Below, piece after piece: positions 24,932-31,332 of a DNA stretch of 37,246 nt (position 1 is the first letter of the stretch; the number at the start of each line of letters is the position of its first letter). A program made the translations under genes and the position numbers. The notes under the pieces are model-generated. The model ran no database searches. It saw only the letters and a program-made list of their open reading frames with translations, and was not told where the DNA came from. Origin of the DNA: Promethearchaeota archaeon. Its GTDB lineage: Archaea > Asgardarchaeota > Lokiarchaeia > Sigyniarchaeales > SOKP01. Where the stretch lies: the NCBI GenBank assembly GCA_019894955.1, contig JAGXNQ010000002.1, positions 1 through 37,246 on the forward strand, in the 5' to 3' direction.

Positions 24932-24951
24932 TCATTTTTGTCAAAAAATGA
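24932..24951 (+). promoter_or_regulatory. Inverted repeat at the expected transcript start
   Basis: TCATTTTT and AAAAATGA, 8 bp each, are separated by GTCA. If transcribed, this would form a hairpin at the 5' end of the leader, possibly stabilising the message; as DNA it could be an operator at the start site. Confidence 0.3.
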
Positions 24952-24979
24952 TGCGAATCTAATAAAATATAAGCTATTT

Positions 24980-24987
24980 AAGGTGAT
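24980..24987 (+). promoter_or_regulatory. Strong ribosome binding site AAGGTGAT
   Basis: This is the best Shine-Dalgarno match in the window (pairs with the archaeal 16S end AUCACCUCC). It is placed 4 bases from ATG 24992 (GGTG-to-start gap of 6 bases) and predicts high translation of the small protein. Confidence 0.7.
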
Positions 24988-24991
24988 ATAG

Positions 24992-25318
24992 ATGGTAATA
25001 GTTATGGTTACAGTATGGTTTCCTCATGCTAAAGCCTCTGAAGCAGGGAAAATGGCCATTGAAGCTTCAAAAAAGTTTCCAGAGGATAAATCCCTTTCTA
25101 AAAAGCTCCTAAATAATGCTATCTCTGCAACTAAAGAAGGTTACAAAGTAATAAGCGCATTTGAAGTTAAAGAAGGCAAACTTAAAGAATATACTGCCCA
25201 ATTGCATAAATTCCTAATTTTTGTAGCACAAAGTCTTGAAGGCTATAAATATGAGGTTGAAACGATGTCTTCATTTGTCGAAGCAATGGATATTTTAGGA
25301 CTCAAACCACCAGAGTAA
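24992..25318 (+). CDS. Small alpha/beta protein preceding the Fe-S paralogs
   Basis: A 108-residue protein (MVIVMVTVWFPHAKASEAG). Predicted order strand-helix-helix-strand-helix: VIVMVTVWF, a helix with KASEAGKMAIEASKKF, then GYKVISAFEVKEGKLKEY and YKYEVETMSSF. This is the pattern of a ferredoxin-like, dimeric alpha-beta-barrel fold, as in small antibiotic-monooxygenase-like or ligand-sensing proteins; no family is certain. The TATA box, 5' hairpin, AAGGTGAT site and downstream T12 terminator mark it as an independently transcribed, highly expressed gene. Its position before two QueG/RdhA-like Fe-S proteins suggests a partner or carrier role, which is inference only. Confidence 0.65.
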   Translation: MVIVMVTVWFPHAKASEAGKMAIEASKKFPEDKSLSKKLLNNAISATKEGYKVISAFEVKEGKLKEYTAQLHKFLIFVAQSLEGYKYEVETMSSFVEAMDILGLKPPE

Positions 25319-25337
25319 ATTAAAAATAAAGCAAATC

Positions 25338-25349
25338 TTTTTTTTTTTT
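25338..25349 (+). terminator. Poly-T terminator after the 108-residue gene
   Basis: Twelve T residues in a row start 20 bases after the stop codon at 25318. A T-rich tract without a stem is the normal archaeal intrinsic termination signal. Confidence 0.65.
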
Positions 25350-25423
25350 ATTCATTTTTATGTTTTGTCACAAAATAATTTAATTTAGGCTAAGAATTAT
25401 TGAAATTTTTTAGGTGATTAATT

Positions 25424-25609
25424 ATAAATTTAGAAAAAAAAATTGAAGAAATGTTGCTTCTATGTATTGGAGAATTTATTTCAAACAGGGTCAGGTCAAG
25501 GTTTAAAGTTTCCTTTAAGGCAAATTCTTCCAAAATTGGACGAAAATTTGCTCCTGGTTTCCGGTACATGCGAGAAGTAATAGATAAAAAAATGAATGAA
25601 ACAAAATGA
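25424..25609 (+). pseudogene. Short frame resembling the 5' end of the next gene; possible remnant
   Basis: The 345-base gap 25319-25663 holds the T12 terminator and this frame, open from 25418 to stop TGA 25607. It begins at ribosome site TTAGGTGAT (25410-25418), then ATA AAT TTA GAA AAA AAA ATT GAA GAA, which lines up codon by codon with TTG TCA TTA GAA GAA GAA ATT GAG AAG of the gene at 25664, itself preceded by TTAGGTG. After nine codons the resemblance fades into a basic sequence (SFKANSSKIGRKFAPGFRYM). No ATG, GTG or TTG stands at the right distance; the first ATG is 25451. It may be a decayed duplicate of the paralog's start, or a 61-residue protein with a rare AUA/AUU start. Nothing else was found in the gap. 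Confidence 0.35.
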
Positions 25610-25663
25610 ATACTTTTTGTTTTATATAAAATTTGAAAATAAAGAAAAATTTAGGTGTGAAGA

Positions 25664-26716
25664 TTGTCATTAGAAGAAGAAATTGAGAAGTTTTTAAAGG
25701 ATAGAGGAGCTATTAAGGTAGGTTTTGCCAATAAAGAAACATTAGCCGGACCACCTAATGCTGATATTACATACATAATTCCTGAGGCTAAATCAGCGAT
25801 TAGCTATGCTTTACTTTTTGATAAAGATATTGTTAGAGATTATTTGAGTAAAAAGGATTTTCCTAACCATGAAGGAAATCGATTTGATTTAAATTATAGA
25901 TCTGTAAAAATCTCGAAAGAATTATCTAATTGGTTAAGCGAGAAAGGTTATGAATCAAAAAGGATAATTTCGAATAATAATTACAAGAAAGAAATAAAAG
26001 GATGGAAAGTTAATATGCCTCCAAGACTTTCTCATCGCTATGTGGCAGTAGCATCGGGTGTGGGGTCATTCGGTTGGTCGGGAAATGTTGGCATGAAAGA
26101 TATTGGAACAACAATTCTGCTTGGGACAGTTGTTACAACAGCAGAACTTGAACCTACTAAGCCAATACCTCCGGAAGAATCATTTTGTACAAAGTGTAAG
26201 CTTTGCACACAAGTATGTTCAGCGAGTATGTTCTCAAAAGAAGAGGAGGTTAAATTTACACTTGGTGGCATCGAGTATTCTCATGCTGCTCGAAATGGTT
26301 ATGTTCGTTGCCAATATGTGTGCGGTGGTTTTACAGGATTACATCCGAGTGGTAAGTTTTCCACATGGTCTCCAGGGCGATTTGAAATTCCAGAAACTAA
26401 TGCTGAAATTTATAAAATGATGGGGAAGGCCTTGAGGAGATATCCCACCTGGCCTAAACGAACTGATTGTGATGGAGGATATATTAATGAATCAGCCCCA
26501 GGAATAAATATAAGGCTTACTTGTGGATTCTGCCAAAATATCTGCTGGGGAAATCCAAAAGAGACTGCTGAAAATTATCGTTTATTAACGAATTCAGGTT
26601 GTATCATCCAAAATATTGATGGGTCAATAGTTGTTTTTCCACCCGAGGAAGCTGAGCAATATTTTAAATCACTTCCAAAAGAACATAAGAGTAAATATTG
26701 TATTATGAAAGATTAA
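25664..26716 (+). CDS. QueG/reductive-dehalogenase-like Fe-S protein, copy 1
   Basis: A 350-residue cytoplasmic protein related to epoxyqueuosine reductase and reductive dehalogenases. The shared core is HRYVAVASGVGSFGWSGN at residues ~124-141, ending in ILLGTVVTTAELEP. Two [4Fe-4S] clusters are predicted from C175, C178, C181, C185 (FCTKCKLCTQVC) and C287, C290, C294 (TCGFCQNICWG), with C216/C220 extra. The usual proline after the fourth cysteine is missing. There is no Tat signal, unlike respiratory dehalogenases. Relatives bind cobalamin; whether this one does is not visible. The start is TTG 25664, placed by AGGTG six bases before it. A paralog follows at 26838. The substrate is unknown; tRNA queuosine reduction is unlikely for both copies. 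Confidence 0.8.
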   Translation: MSLEEEIEKFLKDRGAIKVGFANKETLAGPPNADITYIIPEAKSAISYALLFDKDIVRDYLSKKDFPNHEGNRFDLNYRSVKISKELSNWLSEKGYESKRIISNNNYKKEIKGWKVNMPPRLSHRYVAVASGVGSFGWSGNVGMKDIGTTILLGTVVTTAELEPTKPIPPEESFCTKCKLCTQVCSASMFSKEEEVKFTLGGIEYSHAARNGYVRCQYVCGGFTGLHPSGKFSTWSPGRFEIPETNAEIYKMMGKALRRYPTWPKRTDCDGGYINESAPGINIRLTCGFCQNICWGNPKETAENYRLLTNSGCIIQNIDGSIVVFPPEEAEQYFKSLPKEHKSKYCIMKD

Positions 26717-26783
26717 ATAAACATAATTTATTTTTTTATACTAATTCTTTAAAAAAATCTTAGAGAAAAGGAGCTTTAGTGAA

Positions 26784-26825
26784 ATGAGCGAAAAAATGAA
26801 CGTATTGTTCATTTTAAATAAATAA
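26784..26825 (+). other. Candidate 13-codon leader ORF before Fe-S copy 2
   Basis: ATG 26784 follows a good ribosome site AAGGAG (26768-26773) and encodes MSEKMNVLFILNK, then TAA. It is in the same frame as the next gene, whose ATG lies 12 bases after the TAA, and that gene has no ribosome site of its own. It could couple translation to the downstream start, or be a relic of an N-terminal extension closed by a stop. Confidence 0.35.
26793..26815 (+). promoter_or_regulatory. 9-bp hairpin inside the leader ORF
   Basis: AAAATGAAC-GTATT-GTTCATTTT is a perfect 9-bp stem with a 5-base loop. It lies within the leader ORF, 23 bases before ATG 26838. Ribosomes translating the leader ORF would melt it, so it could gate expression of the next gene; as DNA it could be an operator. 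Confidence 0.35.
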
Positions 26826-26837
26826 CGGTTCGAAAAA

Positions 26838-27959
26838 ATGAAGGAAAATAATTTAGAACAACAAATTAAGAAGCTTGCTATTGATGAAGGAGCAGATTTA
26901 GTTGGAATCTGCTCAGCAGATAGTATAAAGGATAAAGAGTTCTCAGATCCAAATTTTTTGATGCCTGGAGCTCAATCTGTAATTAGTATTGCGGTAAAAT
27001 TAGATGATGATATAGTAAATAAATACTTATCAAAAGAAGACTATTTAGCCCTTTGTTATGAAGAAGGTTATATAACTAAGGAATTACTAAAAATTGGGGA
27101 TAAAATCAAACAATTCTTAGAAGAAAATGGATTTAAAGCATATAGATGTAATATAAATTTTAACTATCGAAATATTAACACTACAAGCAAGTCGGTTGTC
27201 TCAGCTTTAAAGAATCTCATAGATTTAATCAATAAAGATAATGACCAGAATTTAGAACTAACTGAAAAGGAACAAAATACTTTAAATATGTTAAAGAAAT
27301 TGATCTTAGGGGGATTTAGGAAGTCTCCAATGAAATTAGTTCCTAACTTCTCTCATAGATGTGCTGCGGTAGCTGCCGGATTAGGAAGAGTTGGATGGAG
27401 TGGGAATATTATTACTGAAGAATATGGCGCACGTGTGCTTTTTGGCTCAATCATCACAGATGCTGAGCTAAAGCCAGATAATGTTTTAGCGAATAATCCT
27501 TGTATTGGATGCAAGATCTGTGAAAAATCTTGTCAAGGTGGTCTTTTTCAGAAAGAAGAACATGAGGTGATTACTATAGGAAATTTGGAAGAGAAGATTG
27601 CTAAACGTAATAGTTATGCATATTGCATAGCAGTTTGCAGTGGTATGGTTGGACAAAATAAATTTAAAGAATGGTCGACATGGTCACCTTTTAGATTCGA
27701 CGAAATTGATCATCTTCCCTTAGATGAATCCGTTGATCAATATGTGAGCAATATGTATGCTAGAGCTATAGAAAAGGGAGGAAAAGAAGCTGAAAATGTA
27801 TTAAGATTAATAGAGAATACCTTTTTGGGACGAAATGATAAACCTGCTGAGGATTTCAGACCTACATGTGGATTCTGTCAACTAGTGTGTGGCCCGACTC
27901 TGCAGAATAAAAAAGAAAGTTATGAATCAATTATAAATTCAGGTTGTATAGACAGTTAA
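26838..27959 (+). CDS. QueG/reductive-dehalogenase-like Fe-S protein, copy 2
   Basis: A 373-residue paralog of the preceding gene. The core HRCAAVAAGLGRVGWSGN (residues ~173-190) is followed by GARVLFGSIITDAELKPD, very close to the QueG/RdhA consensus. Cluster cysteines are C222, C225, C228, C232 and C344, C347, C351, with C263/C267 matching copy 1's C216/C220. Relative to copy 1 it has about 50 extra residues (roughly 113-165, lysine- and asparagine-rich helices) before the core and lacks copy 1's C-terminal tail. No Tat signal or membrane anchor. ATG 26838 lies 121 bases after copy 1, behind a leader ORF and hairpin. A T9 tract at 27970 ends the unit. Confidence 0.8.
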   Translation: MKENNLEQQIKKLAIDEGADLVGICSADSIKDKEFSDPNFLMPGAQSVISIAVKLDDDIVNKYLSKEDYLALCYEEGYITKELLKIGDKIKQFLEENGFKAYRCNINFNYRNINTTSKSVVSALKNLIDLINKDNDQNLELTEKEQNTLNMLKKLILGGFRKSPMKLVPNFSHRCAAVAAGLGRVGWSGNIITEEYGARVLFGSIITDAELKPDNVLANNPCIGCKICEKSCQGGLFQKEEHEVITIGNLEEKIAKRNSYAYCIAVCSGMVGQNKFKEWSTWSPFRFDEIDHLPLDESVDQYVSNMYARAIEKGGKEAENVLRLIENTFLGRNDKPAEDFRPTCGFCQLVCGPTLQNKKESYESIINSGCIDS

Positions 27960-27966
27960 TACTATT

Positions 27967-28425
27967 TTATTTTTTTTTATAGTTAGAAAGATACTTGTGT
28001 AAATCCCAAAATGGTGGTACAACCCCTAAATCAGCAAATATATCATAAAAACAATATGCTTCCCATAAATCTTTTACTTTCCCTTCTTGACTGATGTATA
28101 ATATTGATGCCCCCTCAAATTCCATAGATTTATTAGTTGGAGCAAAACCCCAACCATTTCCCTCATGAGTTCCCTTACCTTTATACCTAACCCAGATTTT
28201 TTCTTTTTCTGTTATTATGTCTACTATTTCATAATCTAAATCCGGGAAAATTGAGCGAAAATACTTGATTTCATGTTTTAATAATTCAGGACCTTTCTTA
28301 TCCATTAGGATCCATTCAGGATTATATTCAGGATCAACAATTTCATTAGCCAGATTTAAATCTGGTTTGCTCCACATAATTTCAAACCATTTTTTAGCTA
28401 ATTTAATCAATTCTTCTTTCTGCAT
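27967..28425 (-). CDS. SnoaL-like/ester-cyclase-fold protein
   Basis: A 152-residue protein of the NTF2-like SnoaL group. It has the expected helical start (LIKLAKKWFEIMWSKPDLNL), then YFRSIFPDLDYEIVDIITE, WVRYKGKGTHEG (the conserved GTH strand turn), and GASILYISQEGKVKDLWEAY, a near-perfect match to the family ending. Members include polyketide cyclases and many small-molecule-binding proteins, so the role is open; hydrophobic ligands are common. It converges on Fe-S copy 2 and diverges from the AOR gene across a 183-base spacer that contains two inverted repeats, so it may share control with the AOR. ATG 28425 has no ribosome site, fitting a short leader. Confidence 0.82.
   Translation of the reverse strand: MQKEELIKLAKKWFEIMWSKPDLNLANEIVDPEYNPEWILMDKKGPELLKHEIKYFRSIFPDLDYEIVDIITEKEKIWVRYKGKGTHEGNGWGFAPTNKSMEFEGASILYISQEGKVKDLWEAYCFYDIFADLGVVPPFWDLHKYLSNYKKK
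27970..27978 (+). terminator. T9 tract ending Fe-S copy 2
   Basis: Nine T residues 10 bases after the stop at 27959, lying within the last codons of the opposing SnoaL gene, where the minus strand reads as lysine codons. A typical archaeal T-rich terminator. Confidence 0.45.
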
Positions 28426-28435
28426 TATACAACCT

Positions 28436-28456
28436 CTTGATAATTATAATATCAAG
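28436..28456. promoter_or_regulatory. 21-bp dyad next to the SnoaL start
   Basis: CTTGATA (28436-28442) and TATCAAG (28450-28456) are perfect arms around ATTATAA, 11-31 bases before the SnoaL ATG. The central TTATAA is TATA-like, so a protein bound here would cover the promoter. Confidence 0.4.
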
Positions 28457-28512
28457 ATATAGAGTATAATTTAAAATTAATTAAAAAAACTGAAGGATTT
28501 AGTAAGCTTATT

Positions 28513-28548
28513 CTTACTGTAGGTCAATATTTATGAACGTACAGTAAG
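28513..28548. promoter_or_regulatory. Inverted repeat CTTACTGTA/TACAGTAAG upstream of the AOR
   Basis: Two perfect 9-bp arms (28513-28521 and 28540-28548) lie 18 bases apart, with centres 27 bases apart, and end 13 bases before the AOR TATA box. The arms are less AT-only than most chance repeats here. A dimeric activator or repressor site is plausible. Confidence 0.45.
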
Positions 28549-28561
28549 CACGATGAAAACC

Positions 28562-28569
28562 TATAAATA
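28562..28569 (+). promoter_or_regulatory. TATA box of the AOR gene
   Basis: TATAAATA, with a predicted transcript start near 28590. This leaves roughly 20-28 bases before the start codon and places the inverted repeat directly upstream, over the BRE region and beyond. Confidence 0.55.
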
Positions 28570-28608
28570 CTATGAAAATGGAACTAATTATAATAAAAGT
28601 AAAAATGG

Positions 28609-30402
28609 GTGTTAATTATCGCAAAAATTTTAAGAATAGATTTGGAAACAAAAAAAATAGACCATGTAGATTACACTAATGAAGATGAAGTGAATTTAAT
28701 CGGAGGTATGGGTTTAGCAACTGCAATTTTCACACGAGAAGTAGAACCGGATGTTGATCCATTTGATGGGGATAATCTTTTGATTTTTTCAGTGGGCCCA
28801 TTTTGTGGTACAGCTATTCCTTTCTGTGGTAGATACTTTGTTACATCAAAATCACCGCTTACAAAAATTCTCGGGGATGCATCTTCAGGAGGTTTCTTCG
28901 GTAAGGAACTTAAATTTGCGGGTTATGATCTAGTAATCATTAAGGGTAAAAGTCCAAATCCAGTTTATCTGTGGATAAATGACGGAGTAATAGAAATAAA
29001 GGACGCTTCTGAATTGTGGGGAAAAGGAACTCAAGAAACTGATGAAAAATTAAAAGTCATGCTTGGAAACGATAAAATAAAAGTAGCTACTATTGGACCA
29101 GCAGGAGAAAATTTAGTCAAGTACGCATGTATTATTAATGATAAGCATCACGCTGCTGGACGTTGTGGAATGGGAGCAGTAATGGGCAGCAAGAACTTAA
29201 AAGCTATTGCTGTTCTTGGGAGTGGTAAAGTTCCCGTTCAAGATAAGGATAAAGTAAATGATTCCGCTAAAGAACTTAGAGAATTACTAAAAAAATCGGC
29301 ATTAGGAATGGTAATGGCTGATTCAGGGACACCTATTCACATTGATTCTATGTATAGTGTAGGAGATGTAATTATCAAGAATTATACAGAAGGAAGATGG
29401 ATTGGGATTAAAAAACTCGGAGCAAAAGCAATGCAGGCTAGGGGAGAAGTGAAAATGCATGGTTGTTTTAATTGCCCAACCGCTTGTAGGGGTTTTTTGG
29501 AGTATGAGGGAAAATGGGTAACTCGCCCAGAATATGAAACTTTAGGAATGTTAGGTTCTAATTTGTTAGTTGATGACTTAGAAGCAATAATTAAATGGAA
29601 TTTAATAGTTAACGATCTTGGATTAGATTCAATTACTCTTGGGGCAACTATTGGATGTTTTCTAGAATCTATTGAAAGAAAACTAATAGATGTTGATTCA
29701 GATGATTTTAAATTTACCGAAGAAAATATTTGGGGTAATATTGAATCAATTGAAAAACTTTTCACAAAAATTGCTTATAGAGAAGGAGTTGGTAACGATT
29801 TAGCTGAAGGAGTAAGGTCTTTTTGTGAGGTAAAGGGTTTACCAGACGAACTTTCAATGCATGGAAAAGGACTTGAGATTCCAGCGCATGAACCACGAGC
29901 TAATAATCTCACGGCATTAGATTATGCTACAACCCCTCGAGGAGGATATCATTGTTATGAACCGATGCATTTATCCTCCTACATGAATCAAAAGGAAGAA
30001 ATTGGATTAACTGAACAAGTAGAACGTTTTAGCACGGGTGATGATGTTGCTGAAGCAGTCATAAAGATTCAAGATGCTAGTGAAGCTTACTCCGCATCCG
30101 GTGGATGTATATTTGGATTCTGGTTCATTCACAAACTCACACCTTGGATAAATGGACTTAACGGAATTACTGGTAGAACCTATACTGTTGATGACTTTAT
30201 GAAAGCAGGACGAGAAATCGTTAAAATGAAAAGATTTTTTAATGTTAAGTGTGGAATAACCAAAGCAGATGATAATTTTGGAAAGAGATTTTATACCCCC
30301 CTTGAAAAAGGCGGATCAAAACGTAATACTCCTCCATTAGAAGGATTATTAGAAAAATATTACCAAATTAGAGGATGGGATGCCCAAGGCAAACCAATTT
30401 AA
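28609..30402 (+). CDS. Aldehyde:ferredoxin oxidoreductase (tungsten-pterin enzyme)
   Basis: A 597-residue, full-length AOR-family enzyme that oxidises an aldehyde to its acid while reducing ferredoxin. The N-terminal domain has AKILRIDLETKK, GGMGLATAIF and DASSGGFFGKELKFAGYD. The [4Fe-4S] ligands are C286, C289, C293 (GCFNCPTACRG) and C500 in SGGCIFGF. RCGMGAVMGSKNLKAI and the SMHGKGLEIPAHEPR stretch match the pterin-binding regions. The frame starts at GTG 28609, but GGTG (28608-28611) overlaps it and stands six bases from AUC 28618, which would give the family-typical N-terminus (AKILRIDL); the start is therefore open. Its end overlaps the opposing activase by 4 bases. The substrate is unknown; an aldehyde made by the neighbouring glycyl radical enzyme is a reasonable guess. 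Confidence 0.92.
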   Translation: MLIIAKILRIDLETKKIDHVDYTNEDEVNLIGGMGLATAIFTREVEPDVDPFDGDNLLIFSVGPFCGTAIPFCGRYFVTSKSPLTKILGDASSGGFFGKELKFAGYDLVIIKGKSPNPVYLWINDGVIEIKDASELWGKGTQETDEKLKVMLGNDKIKVATIGPAGENLVKYACIINDKHHAAGRCGMGAVMGSKNLKAIAVLGSGKVPVQDKDKVNDSAKELRELLKKSALGMVMADSGTPIHIDSMYSVGDVIIKNYTEGRWIGIKKLGAKAMQARGEVKMHGCFNCPTACRGFLEYEGKWVTRPEYETLGMLGSNLLVDDLEAIIKWNLIVNDLGLDSITLGATIGCFLESIERKLIDVDSDDFKFTEENIWGNIESIEKLFTKIAYREGVGNDLAEGVRSFCEVKGLPDELSMHGKGLEIPAHEPRANNLTALDYATTPRGGYHCYEPMHLSSYMNQKEEIGLTEQVERFSTGDDVAEAVIKIQDASEAYSASGGCIFGFWFIHKLTPWINGLNGITGRTYTVDDFMKAGREIVKMKRFFNVKCGITKADDNFGKRFYTPLEKGGSKRNTPPLEGLLEKYYQIRGWDAQGKPI

Positions 30403-31298
30403 AAATCTTTAAATGTAAAATTTGAGAAGATCTCTTTAATTTCTTTTTTTTTTTCTTTACTTAACCATTCAGAATGAAAATATTTGTGTTCAATCCCGAT
30501 TTTTTCAGATTTAGAAAGCCAAAGAGGATTATAAGATAATAATCCTATTTTTTTGACGTTTAATATGTTTAAATATTCTGCTAATGCACGCAGGTTCTCT
30601 TTTGTATCTGTTATTGATGGAATTAATGGTATTCTTGGTAATATTTCTATTACACCTTGCTTTATGAGACTTTCAAAATTTTCTAAAATTCGTTCATTTG
30701 AAACCTTGCAATAATAAGCATGAAGTTTGGGATTAAATATTTTTAAATCAAAATATATGAGATCAACATGGGGTCTTATATATTCCTCAAATTTTTCCCG
30801 ATTATAGAGCCCTGCTGTTTCAATGCAACTATGAATATTAGCTTTCCTTAATTCCTTTAATAAATTATGAACATAATTTACATGGTATAGTGGTTCACCA
30901 CCTGAGAGGGTTACGCCTCCTTTAGAGTTATCATAGAATATTTTATCTTTCAATATAATTTCCATTAATTCTTTAATTGAATATGATTTACCTACTAATG
31001 TTAAAGCGGAATTTGGGCAATTTTCAACGCAAATACCGCATAAATTACACTTACTTCGATCAATGCGAAATTTATACTCAAAATCAATAGCATCTTGGGT
31101 ACAGAAAGCTATACAACTCCCACATTCGGAACACATCTGTTTGTCAAATGATAATTCCAAATAGGGAGATTTTGCTTCCGGATTTTGGCACCAAACACAA
31201 GAAAGTGGGCATCCTTTAAAAAATATTAAGGTTCTTATACCTGGACCATCATCTAATGCGTTTCTTTTAATATCAACTATTAATGTTTTATCTATCAT
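30399..31298 (-). CDS. Glycyl-radical-enzyme activating protein (radical SAM)
   Basis: A 299-residue radical-SAM activase that abstracts hydrogen from a glycine of its partner enzyme. DGPGIRT at residues 17-23 precedes the radical-SAM cluster C30-x3-C34-x2-C37 (GCPLSCVWC). Two further [4Fe-4S] sites follow, C56/C59/C62/C66 and C84/C87/C90/C94, the ferredoxin-like insert typical of activases for dehydratases and decarboxylases rather than pyruvate formate-lyase. GGVTLSGGEPL at 127-137 binds SAM. It begins 34 bases after the glycyl radical enzyme on the same strand, a clear operon pair, and ends in a 4-base overlap with the AOR stop. Confidence 0.94.
   Translation of the reverse strand: MIDKTLIVDIKRNALDDGPGIRTLIFFKGCPLSCVWCQNPEAKSPYLELSFDKQMCSECGSCIAFCTQDAIDFEYKFRIDRSKCNLCGICVENCPNSALTLVGKSYSIKELMEIILKDKIFYDNSKGGVTLSGGEPLYHVNYVHNLLKELRKANIHSCIETAGLYNREKFEEYIRPHVDLIYFDLKIFNPKLHAYYCKVSNERILENFESLIKQGVIEILPRIPLIPSITDTKENLRALAEYLNILNVKKIGLLSYNPLWLSKSEKIGIEHKYFHSEWLSKEKKKEIKEIFSNFTFKDF
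30444..30454 (+). terminator. T11 tract downstream of the AOR
   Basis: Eleven T residues 42 bases past the AOR stop, within the 3' end of the opposing activase gene, where they encode lysines (KEKKKE). This is probably the plus-strand termination site. Confidence 0.4.
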
Positions 31299-31332
31299 TA
31301 CTTTAAATTATAAAAATAAAAAAAAGAATAAA

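Noticed and set aside
26103-26420. 105-codon plus-strand frame inside Fe-S copy 1
   Set aside because: It overlaps the cluster-binding region of a well-supported gene in another frame and has no ribosome site or domain.
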